Below are positions 6,496-13,516 of a DNA stretch of 13,516 nt, piece by piece. Each line of letters begins with the position of its first letter. The first letter of the stretch is position 1. Source of the DNA: Gemmatimonadales bacterium. Lineage in GTDB: Bacteria; Gemmatimonadota; Gemmatimonadetes; Gemmatimonadales; GWC2-71-9. The position numbers and the translations under genes are program-made. The DNA is taken from positions 1-13,516 of the forward strand of contig JACCSE010000124.1 in assembly GCA_013813145.1 (NCBI GenBank). Direction: 5' to 3'. The notes beneath the pieces were generated by a model, which was given only the letters and a program-made list of their open reading frames with translations, was not told the origin of the DNA and searched no databases.

Positions 6496-7020
6496 TTAGC
6501 GCCCGCCGGCCCGCACAGCGGTACTCCGCGCCGCTCCGCTGACGGCGTTGGCGCGGCGGATGTCGTCCAGCATCCGGACGAAGTCCTCGGTGCGCGTCGC
6601 TCCCAAGGCCGCGACCGCCGCCTCGTCCGCCGCGTCTACCTTCGGGTCCAGCTCGGTCAGGAGCCGGCCGCCCTTTTCGGTGACGTAGCAGAGGACCTGC
6701 CGGCGGTCCGGCTCACTCCGTTTACGGCGGATGAGCCCGGCGGCCTCGAGCTTGTCCAGGATGCGGGTGATCGTGGTGCCTTCCTCGATCATCCGTTCCC
6801 GAACCGCCAACGTCGCCACCCCGGCGCGGCCGGCGCCTCGCACGATGCGAAGCGCATTGTACTGGGCCAGGCTGAGGCCGTGCGGCTCCACCACCCGACC
6901 CAGCGTGCGGCTCACCACCGAGGCGGTGCGCAGCAGGGCGACGGTGGCCTCCTGCGACCGGGACCGGAAGCCCCGGGTCTGACGGATCTCCCGTTGGACG
7001 GCGCTGGAACGCTGGTTCAT
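6496..7020 (-). CDS. MarR family transcriptional regulator
   Basis: A 174-residue protein of about the family length plus a short basic N-terminal extension. The winged helix-turn-helix covers about residues 48-120: LSLAQYNALRIVRGAG, then the recognition region (TTITRILDKLEAAGLI) and the wing RRKRSEPDRRQVLCYVTEKG with the conserved Asp-Arg. Flanking helices would form the dimer interface. The ATG at 7020 is supported by GAGGTG close upstream. MarR proteins usually repress their own and adjacent genes and are released by phenolic ligands or thiol oxidation; one Cys lies in the wing (VLCYVTE), but a redox role is not established. It is upstream of doxX on the same strand and divergent from the M61 peptidase gene, with palindromes in both gaps. 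Confidence 0.93.
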   Translation of the reverse strand: MNQRSSAVQREIRQTRGFRSRSQEATVALLRTASVVSRTLGRVVEPHGLSLAQYNALRIVRGAGRAGVATLAVRERMIEEGTTITRILDKLEAAGLIRRKRSEPDRRQVLCYVTEKGGRLLTELDPKVDAADEAAVAALGATRTEDFVRMLDDIRRANAVSGAARSTAVRAGGR

Positions 7021-7037
7021 TTACACCTCGAGCCGTG

Positions 7038-7090
7038 GTGGCAGGCTAAGCAATAATTGCTATGATAACTATATCGGCTGTAAGACACAA
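7038..7090. promoter_or_regulatory. Overlapping divergent promoters with central palindrome (marR / M61 gene)
   Basis: A perfect palindrome AGCAAT-A-ATTGCT occupies 7049-7061. Leftward, TTGTGT (complement of 7085-7090) and TATCAT (complement of 7062-7067), 17 bp apart, form a fair -35/-10 pair for marR, putting the palindrome at its transcription start. Rightward, GTGGCA (7038-7043) and TATGAT (7061-7066), also 17 bp apart, could serve the M61 gene with the palindrome inside the spacer. Occupation by MarR would block both. Promoter assignment is by consensus matching only. Confidence 0.5.
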
Positions 7091-7226
7091 GGCTGACCTC
7101 CGGATCCGCTATCTTGCCGCTGCCAGGGGCGGGGTCCCGGCTGAAACCTCGGGGTCCGTATGTCCGTCCCCTAGACTCGACGTCCCCCACTCCCAGCCGG
7201 CCCACGACTCCCACGCAGGACGCCAG

Positions 7227-8780
7227 ATGCCCCGTCTCTCCGAACTGCTGTTCGCCACGCTGGGTGCGGCCGCGCCGAGCTCGACGCCTGCCGTCGCGAC
7301 CGCGGCGCCGTCGCTCAGCTATGCCGTCGACCTCAACGACCGGGCCGATGACCTCTTCAAGGTGACCCTCACTGTGAAGGGACTGGGTCCTGACAACGGG
7401 ATCTATCAATTCGCCTCGACTGCGCCCGGGACCTATCAGGTGATGAACATTGGGCGCTTCGTGCGCGGGTTCGAGGCGCTCGATGCCGCCGGTGCCAGGA
7501 TTCCGGTGGAGCAGGTGTCGGTGAACCAGTGGCGGATCGCCGAGCCCGCGCGGGCGCGAACCATCCGCTACGCCATCGCCGAGACCTGGGACACCGAGGT
7601 CGAGCAGAATCAGGTGTACCTGATGTGCGGTACGTCCATCGAGCGCGACCACGTCCTCATCAATCCACACGCGGTCATCGGCTATCCGTCCGGGCTTCAG
7701 CAAGCGCCGGTGCGGCTCCGGCTGGCCTATCCAGCCGCCTGGGTAGTGGGGACCGCGCTGGAGCGCGACGGGAAGGGAGTCTACCACGCCGAGAGTTACG
7801 ACGAGCTGATCGATTCACCCATCCTCCTGGGCCGTCTCACCGAGGCCCGGATGATGGTGACCGGGGTGCCGGTGGAGATCTACGTCTACTCCAAGACCGA
7901 TAAGATCAAGGCGCCCCAGCTTCTGGGCGCCATGGACGACATGCTGGAGGCCGCGGGCCGGTTCCTGGGCCGCCTGCCGGTGGATCGCTACACCTTTCTC
8001 TATCATTTCGAGGATCAGTCGGCCGGGGCGTGGGAGCATTCGCTGAGCTCGGAGTACGTGTTCGAGGAGGGCGAGTTCACCGATTCGCTGGGACAGTCCC
8101 TCACCGATATCGCGGCCCACGAATTCTTTCACGTGGTGACGCCGCTCAACATTCACAGCGAGATCATCGAGCACTTCAACTTCGTCACTCCGGTGCCGTC
8201 GCAGCATCTCTGGCTCTACGAGGGGACGACCGAGTGGGCGGCGCACGTGATGCAGCTCCGTGCCGGCCTCAAGAGCCCGGAAGATTACCTCGCCCACACG
8301 CTCAGAAAGATTCAGATCGACCGGACCGCCTTCGACTCCTCCTACAGCCTGCGCGAGCTGGCGCTCACCTCGTACAGCGACTCGGGACAGGCCCAGTACG
8401 CGAACATCTACATGCGCGGCGCCCTGACCGCCGGGCTGCTGGACATCCGGCTGCTCGAGCTGTCGAAGGGCGAGCGGGGGCTCCAGGACGTGATCCTGGA
8501 GCTCACCCGGAAGTTCGGCAAGGACCGCGCCTTCCCCGAGGCCGGACTGGTGGACACGCTGGTGGCGATGACCTACCCCGAGGTGCGGGACTTCTTCGCC
8601 CGCTATGTCTGGGAGTCGGACAAGCTGCCGATCGAGGAGTACTATGCCAAGCTCGGGATCCGGCTGGCGGAGGACGCCGATGGGCGGCCGGTCCGGTTCG
8701 AGATCGAGCCCAACCCGACCCAGGAGCAGCGCCGGCTACGGGAGGCTTGGCTCGGGCGCCGGCCCAGGAAGGCGACGTAG
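7227..8780 (+). CDS. Secreted M61-type (glycyl) aminopeptidase
   Basis: A 517-residue zinc peptidase of the M61 family. The N-terminal segment (MPRLSELLFATLGAAA...ATAAPS) looks like a weak export signal, followed by a beta-rich domain (SLSYAVDLNDRADDLFKVTLTVKGL). The catalytic domain shows the zinc motif HEFFH at 298-302 and the downstream third-ligand motif WLYEGTTEW, with Glu332 the likely ligand. M61 enzymes remove N-terminal residues, typically Gly or Ala, from peptides. A C-terminal PDZ domain common in the family is not apparent: after about residue 460 only a short charged tail follows. ATG 7227 is preferred over the far-upstream frame start at 7062, because AGGA precedes it and family similarity begins after it. 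It is divergent from marR; the PafA-like gene starts 3 bp after its stop. Confidence 0.88.
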   Translation: MPRLSELLFATLGAAAPSSTPAVATAAPSLSYAVDLNDRADDLFKVTLTVKGLGPDNGIYQFASTAPGTYQVMNIGRFVRGFEALDAAGARIPVEQVSVNQWRIAEPARARTIRYAIAETWDTEVEQNQVYLMCGTSIERDHVLINPHAVIGYPSGLQQAPVRLRLAYPAAWVVGTALERDGKGVYHAESYDELIDSPILLGRLTEARMMVTGVPVEIYVYSKTDKIKAPQLLGAMDDMLEAAGRFLGRLPVDRYTFLYHFEDQSAGAWEHSLSSEYVFEEGEFTDSLGQSLTDIAAHEFFHVVTPLNIHSEIIEHFNFVTPVPSQHLWLYEGTTEWAAHVMQLRAGLKSPEDYLAHTLRKIQIDRTAFDSSYSLRELALTSYSDSGQAQYANIYMRGALTAGLLDIRLLELSKGERGLQDVILELTRKFGKDRAFPEAGLVDTLVAMTYPEVRDFFARYVWESDKLPIEEYYAKLGIRLAEDADGRPVRFEIEPNPTQEQRRLREAWLGRRPRKAT

Positions 8781-8783
8781 CCC

Positions 8784-10400
8784 GTGACCGGTTACTCTGC
8801 GGTCATGCTCACCATGCGTCTGCTCCTGTCCGCCGTCCTGCTCCCGCTGCTCCCCACGACCGCCGCGGCCCAGCGGCGGACGGTGGATCCCCGGGGGCGC
8901 GGCATCTCGCTGGTGGTCGTGATCGCGGTGGACCAGCTCCGCCCCGACTACCTGCGCACCTTCGATCGCCAATTCACCGGTGGCTTCCGCCGCCTGATCG
9001 ACCGGGCGGTCCTGTACGAGCGCGGGCAGCAGTACCACGCGATCACCGAAACGGCGCCGGGTCACGCGGCGATGCTCTCGGGCCGGAGTCCGTCGAGCAC
9101 CGGCATCGTGAATAACGAACACGGGGTCGAAGATGCCGCCGCGCCGTTCCTCGGCAACCCCCAGGCGCTCGGCGCTTCGCCCCGCTACTTTCGCGGCACG
9201 GCGCTCTACGATTGGATGCTCACGAGGGACCCCGAGGTGCGCCAGCTCGCCGTCTCTCGCAAGGATCGCGGAGCGATTCTGATGACCGGCGGCGCCCGGG
9301 GCCAGGTCTACTGGTTCCACGACGGCCGGTTCTCGACCAGCCGATACTACACCGACGCTCTTCCGCCTTGGGTGGAGGCGTTCAACGCGCGGCGCAGCGC
9401 CGAGCGGCTGGCGGGAACCACCTGGGACCTCCTGCTGCCTCCGGCCGCCTATGGGGAACGGGACGCGCTGCCCTTCGAGCATGGGGGCCGCGACGTCGCC
9501 TTCCCCCACCGGCTCCCCGCCACCGCCGAGGAGACGGCGCGGCTCTTCAGCTACTACCCGTGGATGGACTCGCTCACCGCGGAGTTCGCGCTGGAGGGCG
9601 TGCGGCAGCTCGAGCTGGGCCGGCGGGCTCGACCCGACCTGCTCACGGTGTCCTTCTCGACTACCGACGCGGTGGGTCACGACTACGGTCCCGACTCCCG
9701 CGAGCTGCACGACCACCTGCTGCGGCTCGACCGCTGGCTGGGCGGCTTCCTCGACTCGCTCGCCGTGCTGGTGCCGGCGGAGCGCACCGTCGTCGCGCTC
9801 ACCTCCGACCATGGCGTGCAGCCGATGCCGGAATGGAGCCGGGCGAACGGCCGTCCCGCCCGCCGGATCTGGCTCGGGGACCTGGCTGCCGGCGCCGGCA
9901 CCGCGCTGGCCCGGCGCTACCGGCGCGACTTCGGGCTGGTGTTCGACAGCGGTCTGCTCTTCGCTGACAGGTTGGCGCTTCAGGCGCGGGGTATCAGCGT
10001 GGATAGCCTGGCCTCCACCCTCGCGGCCGCCGCCCGTGGCCGGCCGGGGATACGCCGGGTCTTCACCCCGGAGTCGCTCCGTGCCGCTCCCGTGGCCGAC
10101 CGCGAGGCCACGCTCTGGAAGAACCAGCTCCCCAGCGACCTGGGATGGCTCCTCTGCGCCGCGATCGAGCCCGGCTTCGTCTGGTCGCCTCCAGGGCGAA
10201 CCATCGCGGAGCACGGCAGCACCGCCGAGCTGGACGTGCTCGTGCCGATCGCCTTCATGGGGCCGGGACTTCGGCCGGCGAGGATCCGTCGCCCGGTCCG
10301 GACCGTGGACATCGGGCCGACTCTGGCGGCACTCCTCGGGATCAGGCCGACCCAGCCGGTGGAAGGCCAGGTCCTCCCCGAGGTCGCCGGCCGCCGCTAG
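8784..10400 (+). CDS. pafA: PafA-like alkaline phosphatase, secreted
   Basis: A 538-residue phosphatase of the alkaline phosphatase superfamily. A signal peptide ends near TTAAAQ. The two-metal site is complete with the spacing of characterised PafA enzymes: Asp50 (VDQLRPDY), nucleophile Thr90 (TETAPGH), Asp295 and His299 (DAVGHDYG), Asp342-His343 (SDHG) and His477 (EHGS). Asn111 (GIVNN) and the Lys160-x-Arg162 pair (KDRGA) match the groups that favour phosphate monoesters in PafA, so it probably releases phosphate from organic monoesters in the periplasm, independently of the PhoA fold. GTG 8784 is reported because AGGAAGG lies 11 nt upstream and it follows the previous stop by 3 bp; ATG 8805 or 8814 are real alternatives and give a more ordinary signal peptide length. 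No Pho box was recognised. Confidence 0.9.
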   Translation: MTGYSAVMLTMRLLLSAVLLPLLPTTAAAQRRTVDPRGRGISLVVVIAVDQLRPDYLRTFDRQFTGGFRRLIDRAVLYERGQQYHAITETAPGHAAMLSGRSPSSTGIVNNEHGVEDAAAPFLGNPQALGASPRYFRGTALYDWMLTRDPEVRQLAVSRKDRGAILMTGGARGQVYWFHDGRFSTSRYYTDALPPWVEAFNARRSAERLAGTTWDLLLPPAAYGERDALPFEHGGRDVAFPHRLPATAEETARLFSYYPWMDSLTAEFALEGVRQLELGRRARPDLLTVSFSTTDAVGHDYGPDSRELHDHLLRLDRWLGGFLDSLAVLVPAERTVVALTSDHGVQPMPEWSRANGRPARRIWLGDLAAGAGTALARRYRRDFGLVFDSGLLFADRLALQARGISVDSLASTLAAAARGRPGIRRVFTPESLRAAPVADREATLWKNQLPSDLGWLLCAAIEPGFVWSPPGRTIAEHGSTAELDVLVPIAFMGPGLRPARIRRPVRTVDIGPTLAALLGIRPTQPVEGQVLPEVAGRR

Positions 10401-10453
10401 CGGAGTTCCCTTCCAGGTGTATTCTCAAGAGACCGACCATGGAGGGTATACCG

Positions 10454-10876
10454 ATGCGTAGCGTTGCTTCGATCGCCGGCCTGGCACTGGCCATCACCGT
10501 CTGGAGCGCGGCCCCCGCCGCCGCTCAGGACGTCGCCCCCACGCCCCCGCCGTCCTGTCTCTCCGACTGGAGCTGTACCCGCGTGCATCCGCCGCTTGGC
10601 CTCTACGTGAGTGCGGTGGAAGGCGGTGGGCGGTACGTCACCCTGGAGGATGGGAGCCACTGGGAAATCGAGTACTCGGACCGGGCCACGACCGCGGCCT
10701 GGCAGGCGGACGACTTTATCGGGATCGAGACGATTTGGGCACCGAGAGGGGACTTCAACATCCTCCTCAGCCGCGTCGGTGACGTGGAGCAGAAGGCGGC
10801 GGGGCGACTCGCCGGCCGCCGCGCCGTGGCGTTCCGCTCCTCCGACCCGGACCCCGGCGGCTTCGACCTAGAGTGA
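10454..10876 (+). CDS. Small secreted protein of unknown function
   Basis: A 140-residue protein with a clear signal peptide (MRSVASIAGLALAITVWSAAPAAAQ, cleavage expected after AAAQ or AAA). The mature part starts with a Pro-rich stretch and carries two cysteines close together (SCLSDWSC), which could form a disulfide outside the cytoplasm. A compact beta-like segment follows (RYVTLEDGSHWEIEYSDRATTAAW), resembling short beta-barrel or SH3-like periplasmic proteins; no family recognised. ATG 10454 is chosen over ATG 10439 because GGAGG lies 8 nt upstream. Its stop codon overlaps the start of the ATP-grasp gene (GTGA), so the two are probably translationally coupled although one product is exported and the other is cytoplasmic. 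Confidence 0.8.
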   Translation: MRSVASIAGLALAITVWSAAPAAAQDVAPTPPPSCLSDWSCTRVHPPLGLYVSAVEGGGRYVTLEDGSHWEIEYSDRATTAAWQADDFIGIETIWAPRGDFNILLSRVGDVEQKAAGRLAGRRAVAFRSSDPDPGGFDLE

Positions 10877-11736
10877 GGGTGGCGTTGGCCACCTGCCGGG
10901 CGCTTCCCCGGCTGGTGGAGGACGACCGGCTGCTTCAAGTCGCTCTCGCGAAAACAGGCGTCACCGCGGAACCGGCCGTCTGGGACGATGCCGAGGTGGT
11001 CTGGAGCGGCTTCGACGCGGTCGTAGTGCGCTCGTGCTGGGACTACCACTATCGCCTCGCGGAGTTCGACACCTGGATCGGCCGGCTGGAACAGGGCGGT
11101 GTCCAGCTCTGGAACCCGCCGGAGGTCCTCCGATGGAACGCGCGGAAGACCTATCTGCGGGAGCTGGAAGTCGCCGGGGTCCCGATCGTTCCCACCCGGT
11201 TCGTCGAGGGCGGTGAGGCGCCGCTGGATGCCGTTCTCGATGAGGCGGGCTGGAACGAGGTGGTGGTGAAGCCGGTGGTGTCCGCGTCGGCGCGCGATAC
11301 CTGGCGCGCCTCCCGGGCCACCCTCGCGGCCGACGGGGGCAGATATCGCCGCCTGCTGGCGGCCGGGCCGCTCATGGTGCAGCCGTTTCTGCCCGGCATT
11401 CAGACCGACGGCGAATGGTCGCTCTGCTTCTTCGGCGGGGTGTACAGCCATGCGGTGCTCAAGCGGCCAGGACCCGGGGATTTCCGCGTGCAGGCGAACC
11501 ACGGGGGCATCTATTCCTCGGAGCACGCTCCGGCCGCCCTGGTGAGTCAGGCGGAGGCGGGGCTGCGCGCGTCGGGCCGGCGGACGCTCTACGCCCGGGT
11601 CGACGGCTGCATTGTGGACGGCACCTTCCGGCTCATGGAGCTGGAACTGCTGGAGCCCGGGCTATTCCTCGGTTCCGATCCCGCCGCGCCTGGCCGCCTG
11701 GCCGACGCAGCGGTTCGGGCTATGGGTCATGAGTAG
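10873..11736 (+). CDS. ATP-grasp ligase, RimK/DcsG-like
   Basis: A 287-residue cytoplasmic protein. The N-terminal domain (MRVALATCRALPRLVEDDRLL...VWDDAEVVWSGFDAVVVRSCWDYHYR) and WNPPEVLRWNARKTYLRELEVAGVPIVPT match the pattern of RimK-like and DcsG-like ATP-grasp proteins. Lys133 in NEVVVKPVV is a probable ATP-binding lysine. The C-terminal part has GEWSLCFFGGVYSHAVLKRPGPGDFRVQ, and MELELLEPGLFL supplies acidic metal ligands. Such enzymes join a carboxylate to an amine through an acyl phosphate, or close rings as in D-cycloserine synthesis; the substrate here is unknown and a cycloserine role is not implied. GTG 10873 overlaps the preceding stop by 4 bp. The 3' end overlaps the convergent FRG gene by 10 bp. 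Confidence 0.85.
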   Translation: MRVALATCRALPRLVEDDRLLQVALAKTGVTAEPAVWDDAEVVWSGFDAVVVRSCWDYHYRLAEFDTWIGRLEQGGVQLWNPPEVLRWNARKTYLRELEVAGVPIVPTRFVEGGEAPLDAVLDEAGWNEVVVKPVVSASARDTWRASRATLAADGGRYRRLLAAGPLMVQPFLPGIQTDGEWSLCFFGGVYSHAVLKRPGPGDFRVQANHGGIYSSEHAPAALVSQAEAGLRASGRRTLYARVDGCIVDGTFRLMELELLEPGLFLGSDPAAPGRLADAAVRAMGHE

Positions 11737-12524
11737 TAGCGCCTGAGATGTGCGGCGAGGCCGTCCAGGTCGGGGAAGAGCCGGCGCTCGTCCACGCTCA
11801 CCAGGTCCAGCTGGTCGCGCAGTCCGCCGGCCTCGTGGGACGGGATCACGAACTTGGTCAGCGCCGAGCCCAGCTCGTGCCGATCGAGAAAGCTGTCGAA
11901 CGACTGCCGCTTCGCGGAGCAGAGGGTAAAGGTCGCCGCCTGCGCCACGATCCGGGCGTCCAGCGAGGGCGGCTCGATCATGCAGGCGAACTCGCGCCGC
12001 TCCTTGCCTCCTCCGAACAAGGTCCACGGCGTGAACGGCCGTGCGTCACCGAAGGTTCCCTCCAGATCCTGAATCAGCAGCGCCAGCTCCGGTAGCCGGA
12101 AGCGTCGGTGCACCGCCTTCCAGTCCAGCCGCCAGACGGCACGGTCCGCGCCGGGCCGTCCCTCGACCGTGGCGAAGTGGGCGGCGACCAACGGAGAATA
12201 GGTCCAGTCCAGCAAGCGGGTGGGCAGGCCGTGGTGCTGCGCGGCAACCAGCACTTCCCAGTCGTTCACCGGCGGGGTGGCGAAGTGGGGGCGGGAGTAG
12301 CGAATGAAATTCCGGAGGATGTGCTCTTCCAGGTCGGCCTTGGCGTGGGGCGGCGAGACTCCGCCCAGGGTGTCGAGGCTGGTGAAGAGTGGCCAGGAAG
12401 CATCGGCCGCACCGCGGTAGACACCGCTGTCCCGCCGCCGGCCGGTCATCGGGTCGGGCTCGGTGGGAGTGACCTTGGCGATGAAATCGCTGAGGTCGGT
12501 GACCGTGACTTCGGTGATGGCCAT
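11727..12524 (-). CDS. FRG domain-containing protein
   Basis: A 265-residue protein with the FRG domain hallmarks: VYRGAADASWPLFTSLD at 35-51, whose YRG gives the family part of its name, and QHHGLPTRLLDWTYSPLVAAHFA at 96-118. Between them is a helical stretch with LEEHILRNFIRYSRP. FRG proteins are widespread in bacterial accessory regions and phages; their biochemical activity is not settled, and some occur near defence genes. Here it stands alone, between an ATP-grasp gene (10-bp convergent overlap) and gluQ (divergent, 65 bp apart), with no restriction, toxin or nuclease partner in view. The ATG at 12524 has only a poor GGCAGG directly upstream, so the start may be wrong by a few codons. 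Confidence 0.85.
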   Translation of the reverse strand: MAITEVTVTDLSDFIAKVTPTEPDPMTGRRRDSGVYRGAADASWPLFTSLDTLGGVSPPHAKADLEEHILRNFIRYSRPHFATPPVNDWEVLVAAQHHGLPTRLLDWTYSPLVAAHFATVEGRPGADRAVWRLDWKAVHRRFRLPELALLIQDLEGTFGDARPFTPWTLFGGGKERREFACMIEPPSLDARIVAQAATFTLCSAKRQSFDSFLDRHELGSALTKFVIPSHEAGGLRDQLDLVSVDERRLFPDLDGLAAHLRRYYS

Positions 12525-12589
12525 CCTGCCGTCAATGATGTACCCGCCTCGGCGTCGCGCAAGATCCGGCGACCGGCGATCTTTGCTCG

Positions 12590-13516
12590 ATGGCTTCGCT
12601 CGATTTGGACGCCCTCGCGGCCCGTCTTCCCGACCGGCCGCTCACCCGCTTCGCACCCAGTCCGACCGGCTACCTGCACTTGGGGCACGTCGCCAGCGCG
12701 ATTCACGTCTGGGGGATCGCGCGCGCGTTGGGCGGACGCGTCCTGCTCCGGCTGGAGGACCACGATGGGGGGCGCTGCCGCCCGGAATATGAAGCTGCCT
12801 TGCTGGAGGATCTGGAGTGGCTCGGCCTGGAGCCCGATGCCGGCGCCATCGGGGAGCTTCGCGCCGGGACGTCGCCCATTCGGCAGAGCGACTGCGGTGG
12901 GACCTACGACGAGGCGCTGCGCCGGCTCATTGGAGCCGGAGACGGCGGCGGACAAGTATTCGGCTGCGACTGCTCCCGGCGGGACATCGCGGCCGAAGGC
13001 GGCGATCAGTTTAACGAGGAGACTCCCTACCCCGGACGCTGTCGCGAGCGGGGGCTGGGGATCGCCACCGGCCGCGGCGTACGGCTCCGCATCGAGGCCG
13101 GTACCGAGCGGTTCACCGACGCCCTGCTCGGCGAGCGGGTTCAGCGCCCGGCCGCGCAGTGCGGCGATCTTCTCGTGCGGGATCGGCGGGGGCAGTGGAC
13201 CTATCAGTTCGCCGTCGTGGTGGACGACCTGCGGCACGGGGTGGACCTGGTGATCCGGGGGGAAGATCTGCTGAGCTCGACCGGACGCCAGCTCCGGCTG
13301 GGAAGACTGCTAGGTGGGGCGCGGCCGCCGGTGTTCCTGCACCATCCGCTCATCACCAAACCGAACGGCGCCAAGCTGAGCAAGGCGAGCGGCGACAGCG
13401 GCATCCGGGAGCTCAGGCGGGCAGGGGTGAGCCCGGCGGCGGTGCTCGGCCGGGCGGCGTGGCTCACCGCGTTGCTGGACAAGCCGCGGGAGTTGGGGGT
13501 GGGGGAGCTGGCGGGG
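12590..13516 (+). CDS. gluQ: Glutamyl-Q tRNA(Asp) synthetase, 3'-truncated by window edge
   Basis: 309 codons are open to the right edge. The product resembles a GluRS catalytic core: RFAPSPTGYLHLGH (HIGH-type motif HLGH at 30-33), LRLEDHDGGR (53-62) and the KMSKS-type AKLSK at 261-265. The zinc site typical of GluQ-RS is visible as Cys126, Cys128 (CDC), Tyr147 and Cys151. The anticodon-binding domain of full GluRS is not expected in the remaining sequence: E. coli GluQ-RS is about 308 residues, so this copy should end just past the window. The enzyme activates glutamate without tRNA and attaches it to queuosine at the wobble base of tRNA-Asp. ATG 12590 starts directly before the conserved region, although no strong ribosome binding site precedes it. 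No queuosine synthesis genes are in the window. Confidence 0.93.
   Translation, partial: MASLDLDALAARLPDRPLTRFAPSPTGYLHLGHVASAIHVWGIARALGGRVLLRLEDHDGGRCRPEYEAALLEDLEWLGLEPDAGAIGELRAGTSPIRQSDCGGTYDEALRRLIGAGDGGGQVFGCDCSRRDIAAEGGDQFNEETPYPGRCRERGLGIATGRGVRLRIEAGTERFTDALLGERVQRPAAQCGDLLVRDRRGQWTYQFAVVVDDLRHGVDLVIRGEDLLSSTGRQLRLGRLLGGARPPVFLHHPLITKPNGAKLSKASGDSGIRELRRAGVSPAAVLGRAAWLTALLDKPRELGVGELAG

Noticed and set aside
7017..7787. Leftward frame of 256 codons ending at the marR start
   Set aside because: Antisense to the M61 gene and the regulatory gap; low-complexity Arg/Gly/His product.
8030..9115. Rightward frame of 361 codons across the M61/PafA junction
   Set aside because: Out-of-frame shadow of two well-supported genes; product dominated by Arg, Ala and Pro.
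8736..10214. Leftward frame of 492 codons
   Set aside because: Antisense to the PafA-like gene, whose catalytic motifs are all on the plus strand; the leftward product is Arg/Gly/Glu-rich without motifs.
10603..11526. Leftward frame of 307 codons
   Set aside because: Antisense shadow of the small secreted protein and ATP-grasp genes.
12108..13253. Rightward frame of 381 codons over the FRG gene and gluQ
   Set aside because: Different frame from gluQ, and antisense to FRG in its first part; no motif in the product.

Overview
High-GC bacterial chromosomal DNA. The gene content (a large secreted PafA-like phosphatase and an M61 peptidase in one run, a B12-type radical SAM protein, small secreted proteins ending their signal in AAAQ, an orphan Flp pilin) suggests a soil-type Gemmatimonadota or a similarly GC-rich Gram-negative lineage. 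This is an inference from style only; there is no rRNA or other marker gene in the window.

Region 1 (1-2213). The 3' part of a B12-binding radical SAM protein runs rightward off the left edge. It meets, tail to tail with a 32-bp overlap, a small leftward gene. A second small leftward gene 0.3 kb further on is its paralogue (shared REA-x-LR...W...EEHFEFR motifs).

Region 2 (2214-4500). A loosely packed accessory stretch. It holds a leftward orphan Flp/Fap-type pilin with an unusual Pro/Asp/Ser-rich tail, two leftward small membrane proteins, one rightward small membrane protein and a clear tRNA-Cys(GCA). No pilus assembly genes are visible.

Region 3 (4512-7020). Three leftward genes: an AAA+/Orc-Cdc6-like ATPase with a C-terminal winged helix, which ends 18 bp from the tRNA-Cys and has a strikingly AT-rich 5' end; a DoxX-family membrane protein; and a MarR-family repressor. 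Perfect palindromes lie in the MarR-DoxX gap and in the gap divergent to the next gene, so MarR probably controls itself, doxX and perhaps the M61 gene.

Region 4 (7227-11736). A rightward, closely spaced run of a secreted M61-type aminopeptidase, a secreted PafA-type alkaline phosphatase with its full metal-ligand and K-x-R signature, a small secreted protein of unknown function, and an ATP-grasp ligase that starts inside the stop codon of the preceding gene (GTGA). The first three point to periplasmic scavenging of peptides and phosphate esters.

Region 5 (11727-13516). A leftward FRG-domain protein overlaps the ATP-grasp gene tail to tail. Divergently placed is gluQ, the glutamyl-Q tRNA(Asp) synthetase, cut by the right edge near its C-terminus.

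The items least explained by known systems are the EEHFEFR small-protein pair beside the radical SAM gene, the orphan tailed Flp pilin with its membrane-protein neighbours, and the AT-rich-start ATPase abutting a tRNA.
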